Shown here piece after piece: positions 35,028 to 44,363 of a DNA stretch of 64,000 nucleotides. Source of the stretch: Methanoculleus frigidifontis (lineage in GTDB: Archaea > Halobacteriota > Methanomicrobia > Methanomicrobiales > Methanoculleaceae). Within the stretch, counting starts at the first letter, position 1. Every line of letters begins with the position of its first letter. The stretch covers positions 62,001 through 126,000 of the forward strand of contig NZ_VCYH01000008.1 in NCBI RefSeq assembly GCF_030464345.1. The letters are read 5' to 3'. The notes under the pieces were generated by a model that saw only the letters and a program-made list of their open reading frames with translations, was not told the DNA's origin and made no database searches. A program made the translations under genes and the position numbers.

Positions 35028-35174
35028 TTACTCGTTCAGATACTGCCCGGGATCCTTCTCAAAAAGTATCCGGCACCCGGGAGCGCAGAAGTAGTACTTC
35101 TTCCCCTCATACTCGGCCGTGTACTTCGCGGTCGCCTCATCGACTTCCATTTTGCATACCGGATCGATCGCCAT
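35028..35174 (-). CDS. YHS-domain metal-binding mini-protein
   Basis: A 48-residue protein: MAIDPVCKMEVDEATAKYTA followed by EYEGKKYYFCAPGCRILFEK and DPGQYLNE. This is a complete YHS domain, with Cys in DPVCKM and the YFCAPGC pair. It begins seven bases after the copper ATPase stop codon, so both are on one message. Stand-alone YHS/TRASH-like domains beside CopA are thought to bind copper or other soft metals and either deliver them to the pump or sense them; that role is inference. Too short for ordinary gene-finding cut-offs. Confidence 0.9.
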   Translation of the reverse strand: MAIDPVCKMEVDEATAKYTAEYEGKKYYFCAPGCRILFEKDPGQYLNE

Positions 35175-35181
35175 ACGCCAA

Positions 35182-37635
35182 TCAGCCTCCCTGCACTGAT
35201 ACTTCCTTCTTTGCAGGTGGTATATATGCCTTGAGCAGCAGCGAGAGCGAGATCACCGTGACCGAGCTCAGCGCCATCGCGAGCGCCGCCAGTTCCGGCT
35301 GGAAGGTGATCCCGAAGAACGGGTAGAGGACGCCGGCCGCGAGCGGGATCAGCGCGGCGTTGTAGGCGAACGCCCAGAAGATGTTCAGCTTGATCCGGCC
35401 CATCACCGTGCGTGCCAGCTGGATGCCTGCGACGGCGTCCATCAGGTCGTCGCGGATCAGCACGATGTCCCCGCTCTCGATGGCGACGTCGGTGCCGCTC
35501 CCGATAGCGATGCCGACATCGGCCTGGGCGAGCGCCGGTGCGTCGTTGATCCCGTCCCCGACGAAGGCGACCCGCTCTCCCCGTTCCTGCAGGTCTTTCA
35601 CCGCACGTGCCTTGTCCTGCGGCAGCACGTCGGCGAGAACCCGTTCGATGCCGGTCTGCCGCGCAATGGCGTCCGCCGTCCGGGCGTTGTCGCCGGTGAT
35701 CATCATGACGGCAAGCCCCATCCGTTTGAGGTCCGCGACCGCAGGCGCGGCCGCCGGTTTGAGGGTGTCTGCGATCCCGATGATCCCGGCAAGTACGCCG
35801 TCTGCGGCAACGAGGACGGCGGTCTTTCCTTCGTCCTGCAGGCGGGCGATCTCCCCGGCCGCCTCCGGCGCCAGCGTCACGCCCCGCTCCTCCATGAGTG
35901 CGGGGTTGCCGATGAGCACCCCAACCCCGTCCACGGTTGCGCTGACGCCCCGGCCGCCGAAGGTGGTGAACTCCGTGGCCTCGCCGGGGGAGATCCCCGC
36001 CGCCGCCGCCCGCTGCACGATCGCCTCTGCGAGGGGGTGCTGCGAGTTCCGCTCGACACTGGCGGCGAGGCGGAGGAGCCGCGCTTCGTCGGTGCCGAGA
36101 GCGATGCTGTCGGTCACCTCCGGCCTTCCCGCCGTGAGCGTTCCGGTCTTGTCGAAGACGATGGTGGTCAGCTTCTCCGAGACCTCGAGGGCTTCGCCGT
36201 TCCGGATCAGCACGCCGAGTTCGGCACCCCGGCCGATCCCGACCGTGACCGCCGTCGGGGTTGCGAGGCCGAGGGCGCAGGGGCAGGCGACGACGAGGAT
36301 GGAGATGAGCACCGTCAGCGAAAAGAGGAGCGTGGCGCCGAGGCCGGCGTACCAGACCAGGAATGCGGCGACGGCGATGGCGAGGACGGTCGGGATGAAG
36401 TAACTGACTGCAGTGTCGGCGATCCGCTGCACGGGCGGCTTCGACCCCTGTGCGTCCCGCACCAGCCTGATGATCTGGGAGAGTGCGCTGTCCCTGCCGA
36501 TCCGCTCGGCCTCCACCTGCAGCACGCCGTTTCCATTGATCGTGGCGCCGACGACCCGCTCGCCGGGCTCTTTGTAGACCGGGATGGCCTCGCCGGTGAT
36601 CATCGACTCGTCCACGGAACTCGCGCCGCCGACGACCCGGCCGTCGACCGGCACCTTCTCGCCCGGCCGGACCAGGATGGTGTCGCCGATCTGCACGTCC
36701 TCGATCGGGACCTCCTCTTCCTCACCGTTGCGGATGCGGGTTGCGGTCCTCGGCTGCAGGCCGACGAGTTTCTTGATCGCTTCGGACGTCCGGCCTTTCG
36801 CCCGCGCCTCCAGGTAGCGGCCGAGGGTCAAAAACGAGGCGAGCATGATCGCCGTGTCGTAGAAGTTGAAGGCGGCCGTGAGGACAATCCCGAAGGTGCC
36901 GAGGACGCTCGCCCCGAAGGCCACGCCGATCCCCATGGCGTACATCACGTCCATGGTCAGCGACCGGTGCCGGAGAGCGGCGGATGCAGCCTGAAAGATG
37001 GGGTAGGCGACGTAGACGAAGACCGGCGTGGTGACGAGGAGCAGAATGAGGTTCCAGGAGACCGGCAGCGTGAGCATCGCCGGCACCTGGAAGAGCATGA
37101 GCAGAAAGAGCGGGATGCTGACGGCGAACCCGATGGAGAACCGCCGGAACTTATCGGCCAGATCGCGCTGCCGGGCGATCTCTTCGGCGTCCTCCGCAAC
37201 CTCGCCCTCGATGCCGAGGTACTGGTAGCCGGTATCCTCGATGGCGGCTTTGATATCGGCGACGGTTGCGACTGCAGGGTTGTAGGTGATGCGGGCGTTC
37301 TCGGCGGCGAGGTTCACCTGCACGCCGAGGACGCCGTCGAGGTCACGCAGGACGGACGCGATCACCTGGACGCAACTCGCGCAGACCATGCCGCCGATCC
37401 TGACGGTGATCTCGCTTGTGACGATCCCGTACCCCGCTTCACCGATCGTTCTCTCGAGATCGGCGATGTCCGTTGTCGTCGGGTCGTATTCGACGGTTGC
37501 GGTCTCATCGGCAAAGTTCACCCGCGCATCGTAGACGTCGGCGCGGTTCCGGAGGGCCTTCTCGACGTTGAGGGCGCAGGACGCGCAGTGCATTCCCGAT
37601 ATCCTGAGATCCGCCTTCTTTCGCTCCTCCGGCAT
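35182..37635 (-). CDS. copA: Copper-translocating P1B-type ATPase
   Basis: An 817-residue heavy-metal pump. Two N-terminal metal-binding domains carry GMHCASC and GMVCASC (residues about 15 and 83). Eight membrane segments follow, with the Cu-type CPC motif in [12 protein letters not shown]. The actuator loop has TGE (ITGEAIPV), the phosphorylated Asp is in [10 protein letters not shown], the nucleotide domain has the HP pair (NSQHPLAEA), and the hinge is [10 protein letters not shown]. The sequence after the sixth helix ends with [14 protein letters not shown], consistent with Cu(I) export. TATA at 37659-37666 lies about 27 bases before the ATG. The YHS gene follows. Confidence 0.96.
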   Translation of the reverse strand: MPEERKKADLRISGMHCASCALNVEKALRNRADVYDARVNFADETATVEYDPTTTDIADLERTIGEAGYGIVTSEITVRIGGMVCASCVQVIASVLRDLDGVLGVQVNLAAENARITYNPAVATVADIKAAIEDTGYQYLGIEGEVAEDAEEIARQRDLADKFRRFSIGFAVSIPLFLLMLFQVPAMLTLPVSWNLILLLVTTPVFVYVAYPIFQAASAALRHRSLTMDVMYAMGIGVAFGASVLGTFGIVLTAAFNFYDTAIMLASFLTLGRYLEARAKGRTSEAIKKLVGLQPRTATRIRNGEEEEVPIEDVQIGDTILVRPGEKVPVDGRVVGGASSVDESMITGEAIPVYKEPGERVVGATINGNGVLQVEAERIGRDSALSQIIRLVRDAQGSKPPVQRIADTAVSYFIPTVLAIAVAAFLVWYAGLGATLLFSLTVLISILVVACPCALGLATPTAVTVGIGRGAELGVLIRNGEALEVSEKLTTIVFDKTGTLTAGRPEVTDSIALGTDEARLLRLAASVERNSQHPLAEAIVQRAAAAGISPGEATEFTTFGGRGVSATVDGVGVLIGNPALMEERGVTLAPEAAGEIARLQDEGKTAVLVAADGVLAGIIGIADTLKPAAAPAVADLKRMGLAVMMITGDNARTADAIARQTGIERVLADVLPQDKARAVKDLQERGERVAFVGDGINDAPALAQADVGIAIGSGTDVAIESGDIVLIRDDLMDAVAGIQLARTVMGRIKLNIFWAFAYNAALIPLAAGVLYPFFGITFQPELAALAMALSSVTVISLSLLLKAYIPPAKKEVSVQGG

Positions 37636-37658
37636 ACTATGCCCCTTGTCCTTTGGCG

Positions 37659-37666
37659 TAATAAAT
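37659..37666 (-). promoter_or_regulatory. TATA box of copA, leaderless arrangement
   Basis: On the minus strand ATTTATTA lies about 27 bases before the copA ATG at 37635. No strong ribosome site precedes the ATG, so the transcript is probably leaderless. The opposite-strand HEAT gene has its own ATTATATTTATC box near 37764-37775 and a leader with GGAGG. Confidence 0.5.
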
Positions 37667-37811
37667 CTGCATGCCCGGTGCCGGTTCTGCAGAAGCCTGT
37701 ACGGCGTCCTCGATCCCGGCACGGGATGCGCACCGTGACATTCACCATCTTTTATAGAAAAGATTATTATATTTATCGCCCGCAAAGGGGCACCGCACGG
37801 AGGCAATATCG

Positions 37812-39110
37812 ATGCAGAGACGAGATGTAACTGTAGAAGAGACGCAGGAAAGAAAACGGTACAACGTCGACCTGCTGCGATCGGAGGGGGATGTAGACGG
37901 TCTGATCGCGGCGCTGGATAGTTCCGATGTGCTGACCCGCCAGCGTGCCGCCCTGGCGCTCGGCACCCTCGGCGATCCTGCGGCCGTGAACCCCCTCATC
38001 AGGGCGCTCGGCGATCCGGCGGTGAGTGTGCGGGAAGCGGCCGCCGATTCGCTCGCCCTGATGGGGGGGCCGGCGGTCGAACCGCTGATAGACGTACTCG
38101 AGCATCCCGAGTGGTCGGAGCGGTATGAGTGGCGGGGCGAGAGCCGGGAGGGTATGGCGCAGCACGAGCTCTTCGGCGGCCCCGCGGCTGTGAGCCCTGC
38201 GGAGAAGGAATCGCTCCGCCGGGAAAACCTTCCGCAGCACGATATGTATGCCGGCCCGGGAGACATCGGGCCGAAGAAGGGGCTCCGGGAGGGGGACATG
38301 ACCCAGCAGGACCTCCTCGGCGGCCCTGCCAATGCGGAGCGGAAGGCAAAGGAGCAGTTCCGCGAAGAACCCCTCACCCAGCACCAGATGTTCGGCGGCC
38401 CGACGGACGTCGGGAGCAGAAAGCCCCTCCGGCATGGAGAGATGGCGCAGCACGACATCTTCGGCGGCCCCGCCGACGTGAGGGGTCACGAGGCGCTCCA
38501 CCGTGAGCGGGGGCTCGCGGGTGCAGAGGCGGCATGGACGGCCGGGATGCGCCACGAACTGCGCCGGGTGTATGCAGCGGCCATCCTCGGGGAGATCGCC
38601 GATCCGCGGGCGATAGGGCCGCTCGTCCGGGCGCTCACGGACCGGAACGACGATGTCCGCTGCCAGGCGGCGGGCGCTCTTGCCAAGTTCGGCACCGCTC
38701 CGGTGGAACCCCTGACCGATATGCTGCAAAGCCCTGACCCCGATGCCAGGATCACCGCGGCAGGCATCCTCGGCGATATCCGTGACCCGTTCGCCGTTGA
38801 ACCGCTCATCGATGTGCTGCACGATGAGAACGACGACGTCCGCGGCGCCGCGGGCGGTGCGCTGGTTCAGATCGGCAGTCCTGCGGTTCCATTGCTGATC
38901 GATGCAACGCAGGATCCGAACCGGTGGGTGCGGCTATACGCGGCAGGTGCACTCGGGTTCATCGGCGATCCGCGGGCGGTCGATCCGCTCAGGCGGCTGA
39001 CGCACGATCCCGACGATGACGTCCGGAACGTCGCCGAGGATGCGCTCCGCAAGATTCAGGTGCGGCAGAGCGCGATGCAGGCGCCGCCGCCGCCGCCCAC
39101 CTCGCGCTGA
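37812..39110 (+). CDS. HEAT-repeat protein with five inserted QH[DE]-GGP repeats
   Basis: A 432-residue protein. HEAT/PBS-lyase-type repeats occupy residues about 25-100 ([40 protein letters not shown]) and 245-420. Between them (113-232) are five 23-25-residue repeats with cores [36 protein letters not shown] and [13 protein letters not shown] arrays are protein-interaction scaffolds; some act on phycobilin or deoxyhypusine. The inserted repeat is not one I recognise. GGAGG eight bases before the ATG supports the start. The C-terminus is a Pro-rich tail ([10 protein letters not shown]). It is divergent from copA; no partner is evident. Confidence 0.85.
   Translation: MQRRDVTVEETQERKRYNVDLLRSEGDVDGLIAALDSSDVLTRQRAALALGTLGDPAAVNPLIRALGDPAVSVREAAADSLALMGGPAVEPLIDVLEHPEWSERYEWRGESREGMAQHELFGGPAAVSPAEKESLRRENLPQHDMYAGPGDIGPKKGLREGDMTQQDLLGGPANAERKAKEQFREEPLTQHQMFGGPTDVGSRKPLRHGEMAQHDIFGGPADVRGHEALHRERGLAGAEAAWTAGMRHELRRVYAAAILGEIADPRAIGPLVRALTDRNDDVRCQAAGALAKFGTAPVEPLTDMLQSPDPDARITAAGILGDIRDPFAVEPLIDVLHDENDDVRGAAGGALVQIGSPAVPLLIDATQDPNRWVRLYAAGALGFIGDPRAVDPLRRLTHDPDDDVRNVAEDALRKIQVRQSAMQAPPPPPTSR
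38148..38507 (+). repeat. Five-copy 23-25-residue repeat inside the HEAT protein
   Basis: The DNA encodes five consecutive units whose cores begin at Met115, Leu140, Met163, Leu188 and Met211, spaced 25, 23, 25 and 23 residues. Each has a Gln-His/Gln-Asp/Glu then aromatic or Leu and Gly/Ala-Gly-Pro. The links between cores are charged and variable. Confidence 0.85.
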
Positions 39111-39132
39111 AGAAAACGATATTTCTTTTTTC

Positions 39133-40380
39133 TCACCGTCGGCGGATGCGCACGGATTCCGCATGAGCGGTGAGCCCCTCTGCATCGGCGATACCTTCGA
39201 CGGTATCGCCGATCGCCTCAAGCCCCTCGCGACTGATGATCTGCACCGACGAGGTCGTGCAGAAGTGCCGGACGTCAAGGCCCGAGTACTGGCGGGCGTA
39301 TCCGGCGGTCGGGAGGACGTGGTTCGTCCCCGAGGCATAGTCGCCGCAGGCGACCGCTGCGTAGGGGCCGACGAAGATCGACCCGGCGTGGCGCACCCGC
39401 GAGAGCACCGCGAGCGGATCGGCGACCTGGATCGAGAGGTGCTCGGGCGCGATGATGTCTGCCGCTTCGATCGCCTCATCGAGGTCGCCCGCGACGACAA
39501 ACCCGGAGTTCTCAAGTGCCTGGGCGATGACCTCGCGCCGTTCTGCAGAGGCTGCCATCCGCTCGACGGCCTGTCCGACGGCCTCTGCAAGCGCGGCGTC
39601 GGTAGTGATGAGGGCGCAGGCCGCCCGGGGGTCGTGCTCCGCCTGCGCCAGGATGTCGGCGGCGATGAACTCGGGGTTCGCCGTGCCGTCCGCGACGATC
39701 GCGATCTCGCTCGGGCCTGCCGGGAAGTCTATCTCTGCCTCTTCGCGGAGCAGCATCTTCGCCGCGGTCACGTAGACGTTCCCGGGCCCGACGATCTTCT
39801 CGACCTTCGGAATTGTTTCGGTGCCGAGCGCCATCGCCGCGATCGCCTGCGCCCCGCCGGCGCGGTAGATCTCCTCGACGCCGGCGATGTCGAGCGCCAC
39901 CAGGGTGATGGGGTGAACGGGCGGCGGCGTGCAGCAGCAGATCTCGGGCACCCCCGCAACCCGGGCGGGCACGGTGCACATCAGGGCGGTCGATGGGTAG
40001 GCAGCCCTTCCGCCAGGAACGTAGGCGCCGATCCGCCGGAGCGGCGAGACCTTCTGGCCGAGGATGATCCCGGGCTCGATCTCCCGCAGCCAGAGGTCGT
40101 CCGGCCGCTGCATCTCGTGAAACTCCGTTATCCGGGTCTCCGCCTCGATGAGGCTCTCGACGAGCCGGGTGTCGACCTGCTCGTAGGCCGCTTCCCGCTC
40201 GTCATCGGTGACCGCGATCCCCGTCAGGTCAATGCCGTCGAACCGTCTGGTGAGATCGATGAGGGCATCGTCACCCTCAGCCCGCACCCTGCCGATGATC
40301 CCGGATACGGAGCCCTTCACCGCGTCCAGGCTTGAACGCCGCCCGGCGATCCACGTATCGATATCCAGCGCCTTCCACAT
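39133..40380 (-). CDS. hisD: Histidinol dehydrogenase
   Basis: A 415-residue NAD- and zinc-dependent enzyme that makes the last two steps of histidine synthesis. Conserved parts are RRIGAYVPGGRAAYPSTALM, GAQAIAAMALGTETIP, KIVGPGNVYV, DFPAGPSEIAIVAD, the Zn ligands in AQAEHDP and the late GTNHVLPT plus FCTTSSVQ. The start at 40380 (MWKALDID) lies about 26 bases after TAATAATC (minus, 40404-40412), with no ribosome site, so it is probably leaderless. It is convergent with the HEAT gene. Confidence 0.96.
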   Translation of the reverse strand: MWKALDIDTWIAGRRSSLDAVKGSVSGIIGRVRAEGDDALIDLTRRFDGIDLTGIAVTDDEREAAYEQVDTRLVESLIEAETRITEFHEMQRPDDLWLREIEPGIILGQKVSPLRRIGAYVPGGRAAYPSTALMCTVPARVAGVPEICCCTPPPVHPITLVALDIAGVEEIYRAGGAQAIAAMALGTETIPKVEKIVGPGNVYVTAAKMLLREEAEIDFPAGPSEIAIVADGTANPEFIAADILAQAEHDPRAACALITTDAALAEAVGQAVERMAASAERREVIAQALENSGFVVAGDLDEAIEAADIIAPEHLSIQVADPLAVLSRVRHAGSIFVGPYAAVACGDYASGTNHVLPTAGYARQYSGLDVRHFCTTSSVQIISREGLEAIGDTVEGIADAEGLTAHAESVRIRRR

Positions 40381-40403
40381 GGGAGAGATGGTTATCGGGC
40401 TCT

Positions 40404-40412
40404 GATTATTAC
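40404..40412 (-). promoter_or_regulatory. TATA box of hisD, leaderless arrangement
   Basis: GTAATAATC on the minus strand is centred about 27-28 bases before the hisD ATG at 40380; the intervening bases contain no Shine-Dalgarno match. Confidence 0.5.
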
Positions 40413-40480
40413 GGTTTCGATGCAGGGATGCCGGCGGGGACAGGTGTCGGGCCAGCAGGCGGAAAAGGTAATCGGGTTTG

Positions 40481-40517
40481 TTTAACATGATCTCTGTATT
40501 AAAGAAACCATTATATC
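40481..40517 (+). promoter_or_regulatory. tupA promoter with imperfect inverted repeat
   Basis: TTTAACAT and GTATTAAA form an imperfect inverted repeat around GATCTCT (40481-40503). It is followed by AGAAACC and the TATA-like ATTATAT (40510-40516), 28-34 bases before the ATG at 40544. The layout (inverted repeat, AGAAAC, TATA) parallels the wtpA promoter near 44380-44410. Confidence 0.45.
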
Positions 40518-40543
40518 CTGGTGCAATCTTTCTGACAGCTGGC

Positions 40544-41530
40544 ATGAAGCCGAAAATTATGCTGCTTATGGCCGGTATCGCCGTACTCGCTGTCATCGCT
40601 GCCATGTCGGCGGGGTGCACCGAGGTGACGCCGGGGAACGAAACGCCGAATGCAACGGCGAACCAGACGCCGACCGGAACGACGGGGGCCGCCGGCGGCG
40701 ACGGTGTCCTCCGCATTGCCACGACGACGAGCCTTGAGAACACCGGGCTGCTCGCCGAGCTCGAAGTCATGTACGAGAACACGACCGGTGTCGACCTGCA
40801 GATCACCGCACAGGGCACCGGGCAGGCGCTCGAGCTCGGGCAGCGCTGCGACGTGGACGTCGTGCTGGTGCATGCCCCGCCGCTCGAAGAGGAGTTCATC
40901 GACGGAGGCTACGGCACCGATCACCGCTGCTTCGCTTACAACTACTTCATCATCGTCGGGCCTGAGGACGATCCCGCCGGAATCCGGGGGGCGCAGCCCG
41001 AAGAGGCCTTCCAGACGCTGTATCAACTCGGGACGAACAACACGGAGGGTGTAGCGTTCGTATCCCGCGGCGACAACTCGGGAACCCACTCCAAGGAGCA
41101 GGAGATCTGGGAGGCTGCCGGATACAACTACACCGAGGAGATCCAGAACTCCGGTGCCTGGTACATCGAGTCCGGCAGGAGCATGGGCGAGACGCTGGCC
41201 CTCGCCAACGAGGAGCAGGCGTACGTCCTGACCGACGAAGGGACGTATCTGTCGTTCCGACAGGATCTTGAACTCGTCCCGCTCGTTGAGCAGGGTGACG
41301 AGCTCTTAAACCGCTACAGCGTCATGGCGGTGAACCCGGAGACCTGCCCGAACGCGAACTACGCCGAGGCGGTGAACTTCACGAGCTGGCTCACGTCCGA
41401 GGAGACGAAGCAGTTCATCGGTGAGTTCGGTGTCGAAGAGTTCGGCCAGCCGCTCTTCACGCCGCTGTATGCGCCGCAGTGCACGGAGCCGCCCTTCAAC
41501 TGCACCTGCGCCGAGAACGTGACCGCATAA
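40544..41530 (+). CDS. tupA: Tungstate ABC transporter substrate-binding lipoprotein TupA
   Basis: A 328-residue extracellular binding protein. Its lipoprotein signal ends MSAGC (Cys 25), followed by a Thr/Asn-rich linker. The TupA core starts LRIATTTSLENTGLLAELE and contains the oxyanion motif TTTS, then ITAQGTGQALELGQRCDVDV, and VSRGDNSGTHSKEQEIWEAA. These are hallmarks of the tungstate-selective TupA family rather than ModA or WtpA. The C-terminus is Cys-rich (PQCTEPPFNCTCAEN), which is unusual and may form disulfides. ATG 40544 is favoured by TATA spacing; the upstream in-frame ATG would lengthen the signal region. Confidence 0.92.
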   Translation: MKPKIMLLMAGIAVLAVIAAMSAGCTEVTPGNETPNATANQTPTGTTGAAGGDGVLRIATTTSLENTGLLAELEVMYENTTGVDLQITAQGTGQALELGQRCDVDVVLVHAPPLEEEFIDGGYGTDHRCFAYNYFIIVGPEDDPAGIRGAQPEEAFQTLYQLGTNNTEGVAFVSRGDNSGTHSKEQEIWEAAGYNYTEEIQNSGAWYIESGRSMGETLALANEEQAYVLTDEGTYLSFRQDLELVPLVEQGDELLNRYSVMAVNPETCPNANYAEAVNFTSWLTSEETKQFIGEFGVEEFGQPLFTPLYAPQCTEPPFNCTCAENVTA

Positions 41531-41601
41531 CGCCCTGAGGAGGCGTCCGGGGAGGGGAGGATGGCTGAGAGGAGAGACGTCTGTTGCATCGGTGATCGCG
41601 C

Positions 41602-42306
41602 ATGGTAGACGGGATCATGGACAGCACCATCGTGCAGGGGTTCATCCAGGCGATCGAACTCATCGTGACGGGCAACCCCGAGGTGGTGGAGATCACCATC
41701 CGGTCACTCTACATCTCCCTCTCTGCAACCCTTATCGCCGGTCTGATTGCGCTGCCGCTCGGGGCGCTCATCTACTTCAAGGAGTTTCGGGGCAAGCAGG
41801 CGCTCGTCAACATCCTGCAGACGCTCTTTGCGATGCCCACGGTCATCATCGGGCTTTTCGTCTTCCTGATGCTCTCCCGGTCCGGGCCGTTCGGATTTCT
41901 CGACCTCCTCTTCACCCCGGGGGGGATGGTCATTGCGCAGACGATCCTGATCATCCCGCTCATTATGGGGCTGACCGTCTCGGCGCTCTCCAGCATCGAC
42001 CGGGAGATGCGCTACACGATCATCTCGCTCGGGGCAAGTTCGCTCCAGTCGATCGTGACGGTCATCAAAGAGAGCCGGTTCGCCATCATGTCGGTCATCC
42101 TTCTCGGGTTCGGCCGTGCCATCTCCGAGGTTGGGACGGTGATGATCGTCGGCGGCAACATCCGCGGGTTCACCCGCGTCCTGACGACGGCGATCGCCCT
42201 GAACACGTCGATGGGGAACTTTCCCTTCTCGATTGCGCTTGGGATCATCCTGCTCACCGTGGCGCTCGGGGTGAACATCGTGCTGAGCGTGGTGCAGCGG
42301 AGGTGA
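41602..42306 (+). CDS. tupB: Tungstate ABC transporter permease TupB
   Basis: A 234-residue permease with five to six membrane helices. The cytoplasmic EAA loop that contacts the ATPase is seen around ISLGASSLQSIVTVIKESRF and GFGRAISEVGTVMIVGGNI. TupB-type features are TIRSLYISLSATLIAGLIAL and TLFAMPTVIIGLFVFLMLSR. A GGTGATC precedes the ATG at 41602 by five bases. It is 71 bases from tupA, a gap that includes a short GGGGAGGGGAGG stretch, and is followed within six bases by the ATPase. Confidence 0.92.
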   Translation: MVDGIMDSTIVQGFIQAIELIVTGNPEVVEITIRSLYISLSATLIAGLIALPLGALIYFKEFRGKQALVNILQTLFAMPTVIIGLFVFLMLSRSGPFGFLDLLFTPGGMVIAQTILIIPLIMGLTVSALSSIDREMRYTIISLGASSLQSIVTVIKESRFAIMSVILLGFGRAISEVGTVMIVGGNIRGFTRVLTTAIALNTSMGNFPFSIALGIILLTVALGVNIVLSVVQRR

Positions 42307-42312
42307 GTGCCT

Positions 42313-43422
42313 GTGATAATCGAAGCGCACGATATAACAAAAGAGTACGGCGACCAGCGTGTCCTGGACGGTGTCAGCCTCGCCGTCGAGGAGGGCGAGG
42401 TGCTCGGCATCATCGGCCCGAGCGGGTCCGGGAAGAGCACGTTTCTGCGCATCCTCGACCTGATAGAAGCGCCGACATCGGGGGAGCTCTCGCTCTTCGG
42501 CGAAGACGTCCTCTCGATGCAGAACCGGTGGCTTGAGATCCGGCGGCGGATGGGAATGCTCTTCCAGAAACCGATCGTCTTCAACGCCAGCGTCTACGAC
42601 AACGTCGCGATGGGCATGCGCTACCGCAGCGAGAACCGGGCCGAGATCGATCGAAGGGTGCAGGAGACGCTGGAGGCCGTCGGCCTTTCCCGGTACATCA
42701 AGAGCTCCGCCCGCGACCTTTCCGGCGGCGAACAGCAGCGGGTGGCGCTCTCCCGGGTGATCGTCACCGAGCCGGAGATCCTCTTCCTCGACGAGCCGAC
42801 GGCGAACCTCGACCCGGCCTCCACGGCCACCATCGAGGAGATGGTGCTGCGGCTGAACCGTGAGCGTGGAACCACGATCGTCGTGAACACTCACGACATG
42901 CTCCAGGGCCAGCGGCTCTCGCAGCGGGTCGGGGTGATGATAGCGGGCGACATCATGCAGGTCGGAAAGCCGAAAGAGGTCTTCAACAATCCGGCGAACC
43001 TCCAGATCGCACGGTTCGTGGGCGTCGACAACATCCTCTCCGGCAGGGTCGCATCGGCGGAACCGGGCGGGCTTACCGTCATCGAGGTGCAGGGGAACCG
43101 GCTTGAGGTTGCAGAGCCGCCGCCGGACGGGAAAGGCCGCGCGGTGAAGGTTGTTTTCCGGGGAGAGGACGTCACGATCGGGGTCGGTGAGACGGCCACG
43201 ACGAGCGCCCGGAACGTCTTTTCAGGCTCTATCACCGGCATCGAGTCGACCGCACCCTTCGTCGGCGTAACGGTCGACTGCGGCTTTCCGGTCACGGCGC
43301 TTGTGACCGCCCGTTCTGCGGATTCCATGGATCTCGAGGCCGGAAAAGAGGTCTGGGTCTCCTTCAAGGCCAGCGCCCTGCACCTGATAGCGGAGGAGCA
43401 GGACGGCGGTGACGAGAGATAG
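42313..43422 (+). CDS. tupC: Tungstate ABC transporter ATP-binding protein TupC
   Basis: A 369-residue ATPase with Walker A GPSGSGKSTFLR, Q-loop MLFQKPIVFN, signature LSGGEQQRVALSR, Walker B ILFLDEPTANLD and switch His VVNTHD. A C-terminal region (about 235-365) has TOBE/MOP-like strands (GEDVTIGVGETATTSARNVF, then GSITGIESTAPFVGVTVDCG), which bind oxyanions and regulate transport. The start is GTG at 42313, seven bases after GGAGGTG; the GTG at 42307 is too close to that site. Confidence 0.92.
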   Translation: MIIEAHDITKEYGDQRVLDGVSLAVEEGEVLGIIGPSGSGKSTFLRILDLIEAPTSGELSLFGEDVLSMQNRWLEIRRRMGMLFQKPIVFNASVYDNVAMGMRYRSENRAEIDRRVQETLEAVGLSRYIKSSARDLSGGEQQRVALSRVIVTEPEILFLDEPTANLDPASTATIEEMVLRLNRERGTTIVVNTHDMLQGQRLSQRVGVMIAGDIMQVGKPKEVFNNPANLQIARFVGVDNILSGRVASAEPGGLTVIEVQGNRLEVAEPPPDGKGRAVKVVFRGEDVTIGVGETATTSARNVFSGSITGIESTAPFVGVTVDCGFPVTALVTARSADSMDLEAGKEVWVSFKASALHLIAEEQDGGDER

Positions 43423-43466
43423 TATCATGGTGCAGCATGTAAGAAATGTCTGCAGGAGCAGAGACA

Positions 43467-44273
43467 ATGAGTCCGAGACGAGAGATGGTATCAAAGCTCC
43501 GCGGCGAATCGCTGGTGCGGCGTGGACTGATGCGGCGGTATGAGGGCAGAGAGCCGCTCCGGATAGCCCCGGAACTGAACGTCGTCAAGATCGGCGGGCA
43601 CGGCATCATCGACTACGGCGCAGATGTGGTGCGGCCGCTCGCCGACGAGATCGGGGAGCTCGCGAAGACGTACAAGATGCTCGTCGTCACGGGCGGCGGC
43701 GTCCGGGTGCGGCATATCCTGGACATCGGCCTCGACCTCGGGATGCCGACGGGCGTCCTTGCCGAGCTGACCAGCAAGATCAGCGAGCAGAACGCGATCA
43801 TGATGGCGGTGATGCTCTCGCGGTACGGCGGCATGCGGATCCACACCGCCGATCTTCTGGATATCCCGATGCTGCTCAAGATGGGGATGCTGCCGGTGAC
43901 CCACGGGACGCCGCCCTACGGGCTCTACGAGTACCCGCCCGAGGTCGGGATGATCCCGCCGCACCGCACCGATACGGGAGCGTTCCTCGCGGCAGAGGTC
44001 GTCGGGGCGAAGAGCTGCATTCTCGTCAAGAACGTCGACGGCCTCTATACGGCGAACCCCTTTGAGAACCCCGATGCGGAGCTGATCCGGGAGATCTCGG
44101 CGCGGGAACTCCTGGACCTGCAGATGGAAGACCTCGTGCTCGAGGACAAGGTCGTCGAGCTGCTGATCCACGCCAGGAACGTCCATGAAGTGCGGATCGT
44201 CAACGGGCACAAGCCGGGCATGCTGGCGGCGGCGCTCCGCGGCGAGAACGTCGGGACGGTCGTCAGGGTGTAG
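43467..44273 (+). CDS. Molybdenum-storage-protein-like (amino acid kinase fold) protein
   Basis: A 268-residue protein of the UMP-kinase / aspartokinase fold that resembles the MosA/MosB subunits of bacterial molybdenum storage protein. Those subunits hold polyoxomolybdate or polytungstate clusters in an ATP-dependent way. Glycine loops VVKIGGHGIIDYGADVVRPL and LVVTGGGVRVRHILDIGLDL, the insertion MLSRYGGMRIHTADLLDIPM, and LVKNVDGLYTANP are visible. Length matches MosA/B better than UMP kinase (about 225-240). Placement 44 bases after tupC supports metal storage. ATG 43467 with GGAG nine bases upstream is preferred over 43446. A true UMP kinase remains possible. Confidence 0.78.
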   Translation: MSPRREMVSKLRGESLVRRGLMRRYEGREPLRIAPELNVVKIGGHGIIDYGADVVRPLADEIGELAKTYKMLVVTGGGVRVRHILDIGLDLGMPTGVLAELTSKISEQNAIMMAVMLSRYGGMRIHTADLLDIPMLLKMGMLPVTHGTPPYGLYEYPPEVGMIPPHRTDTGAFLAAEVVGAKSCILVKNVDGLYTANPFENPDAELIREISARELLDLQMEDLVLEDKVVELLIHARNVHEVRIVNGHKPGMLAAALRGENVGTVVRV

Positions 44274-44300
44274 GCGCTTCGGAGGGCGGCGGGGAGCCTC

Positions 44301-44332
44301 TCTTCCCTTTTTCGGAGCCTGTAGTAATTTTT
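44301..44332 (+). terminator. T-rich end of the tup operon
   Basis: Two short T-runs (CCCTTTTTCG and AATTTTTAG) lie 35-60 bases after the storage-protein stop codon and before the wtpA promoter, a likely transcript end. Confidence 0.35.
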
Positions 44333-44363
44333 AGTTCTTAATAAATTTCCTGAGTATACTTTG

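Noticed and set aside
36037-37830. Open frame of about 597 codons on the plus strand
   Set aside because: Antisense to copA, which has every expected P-type ATPase motif.
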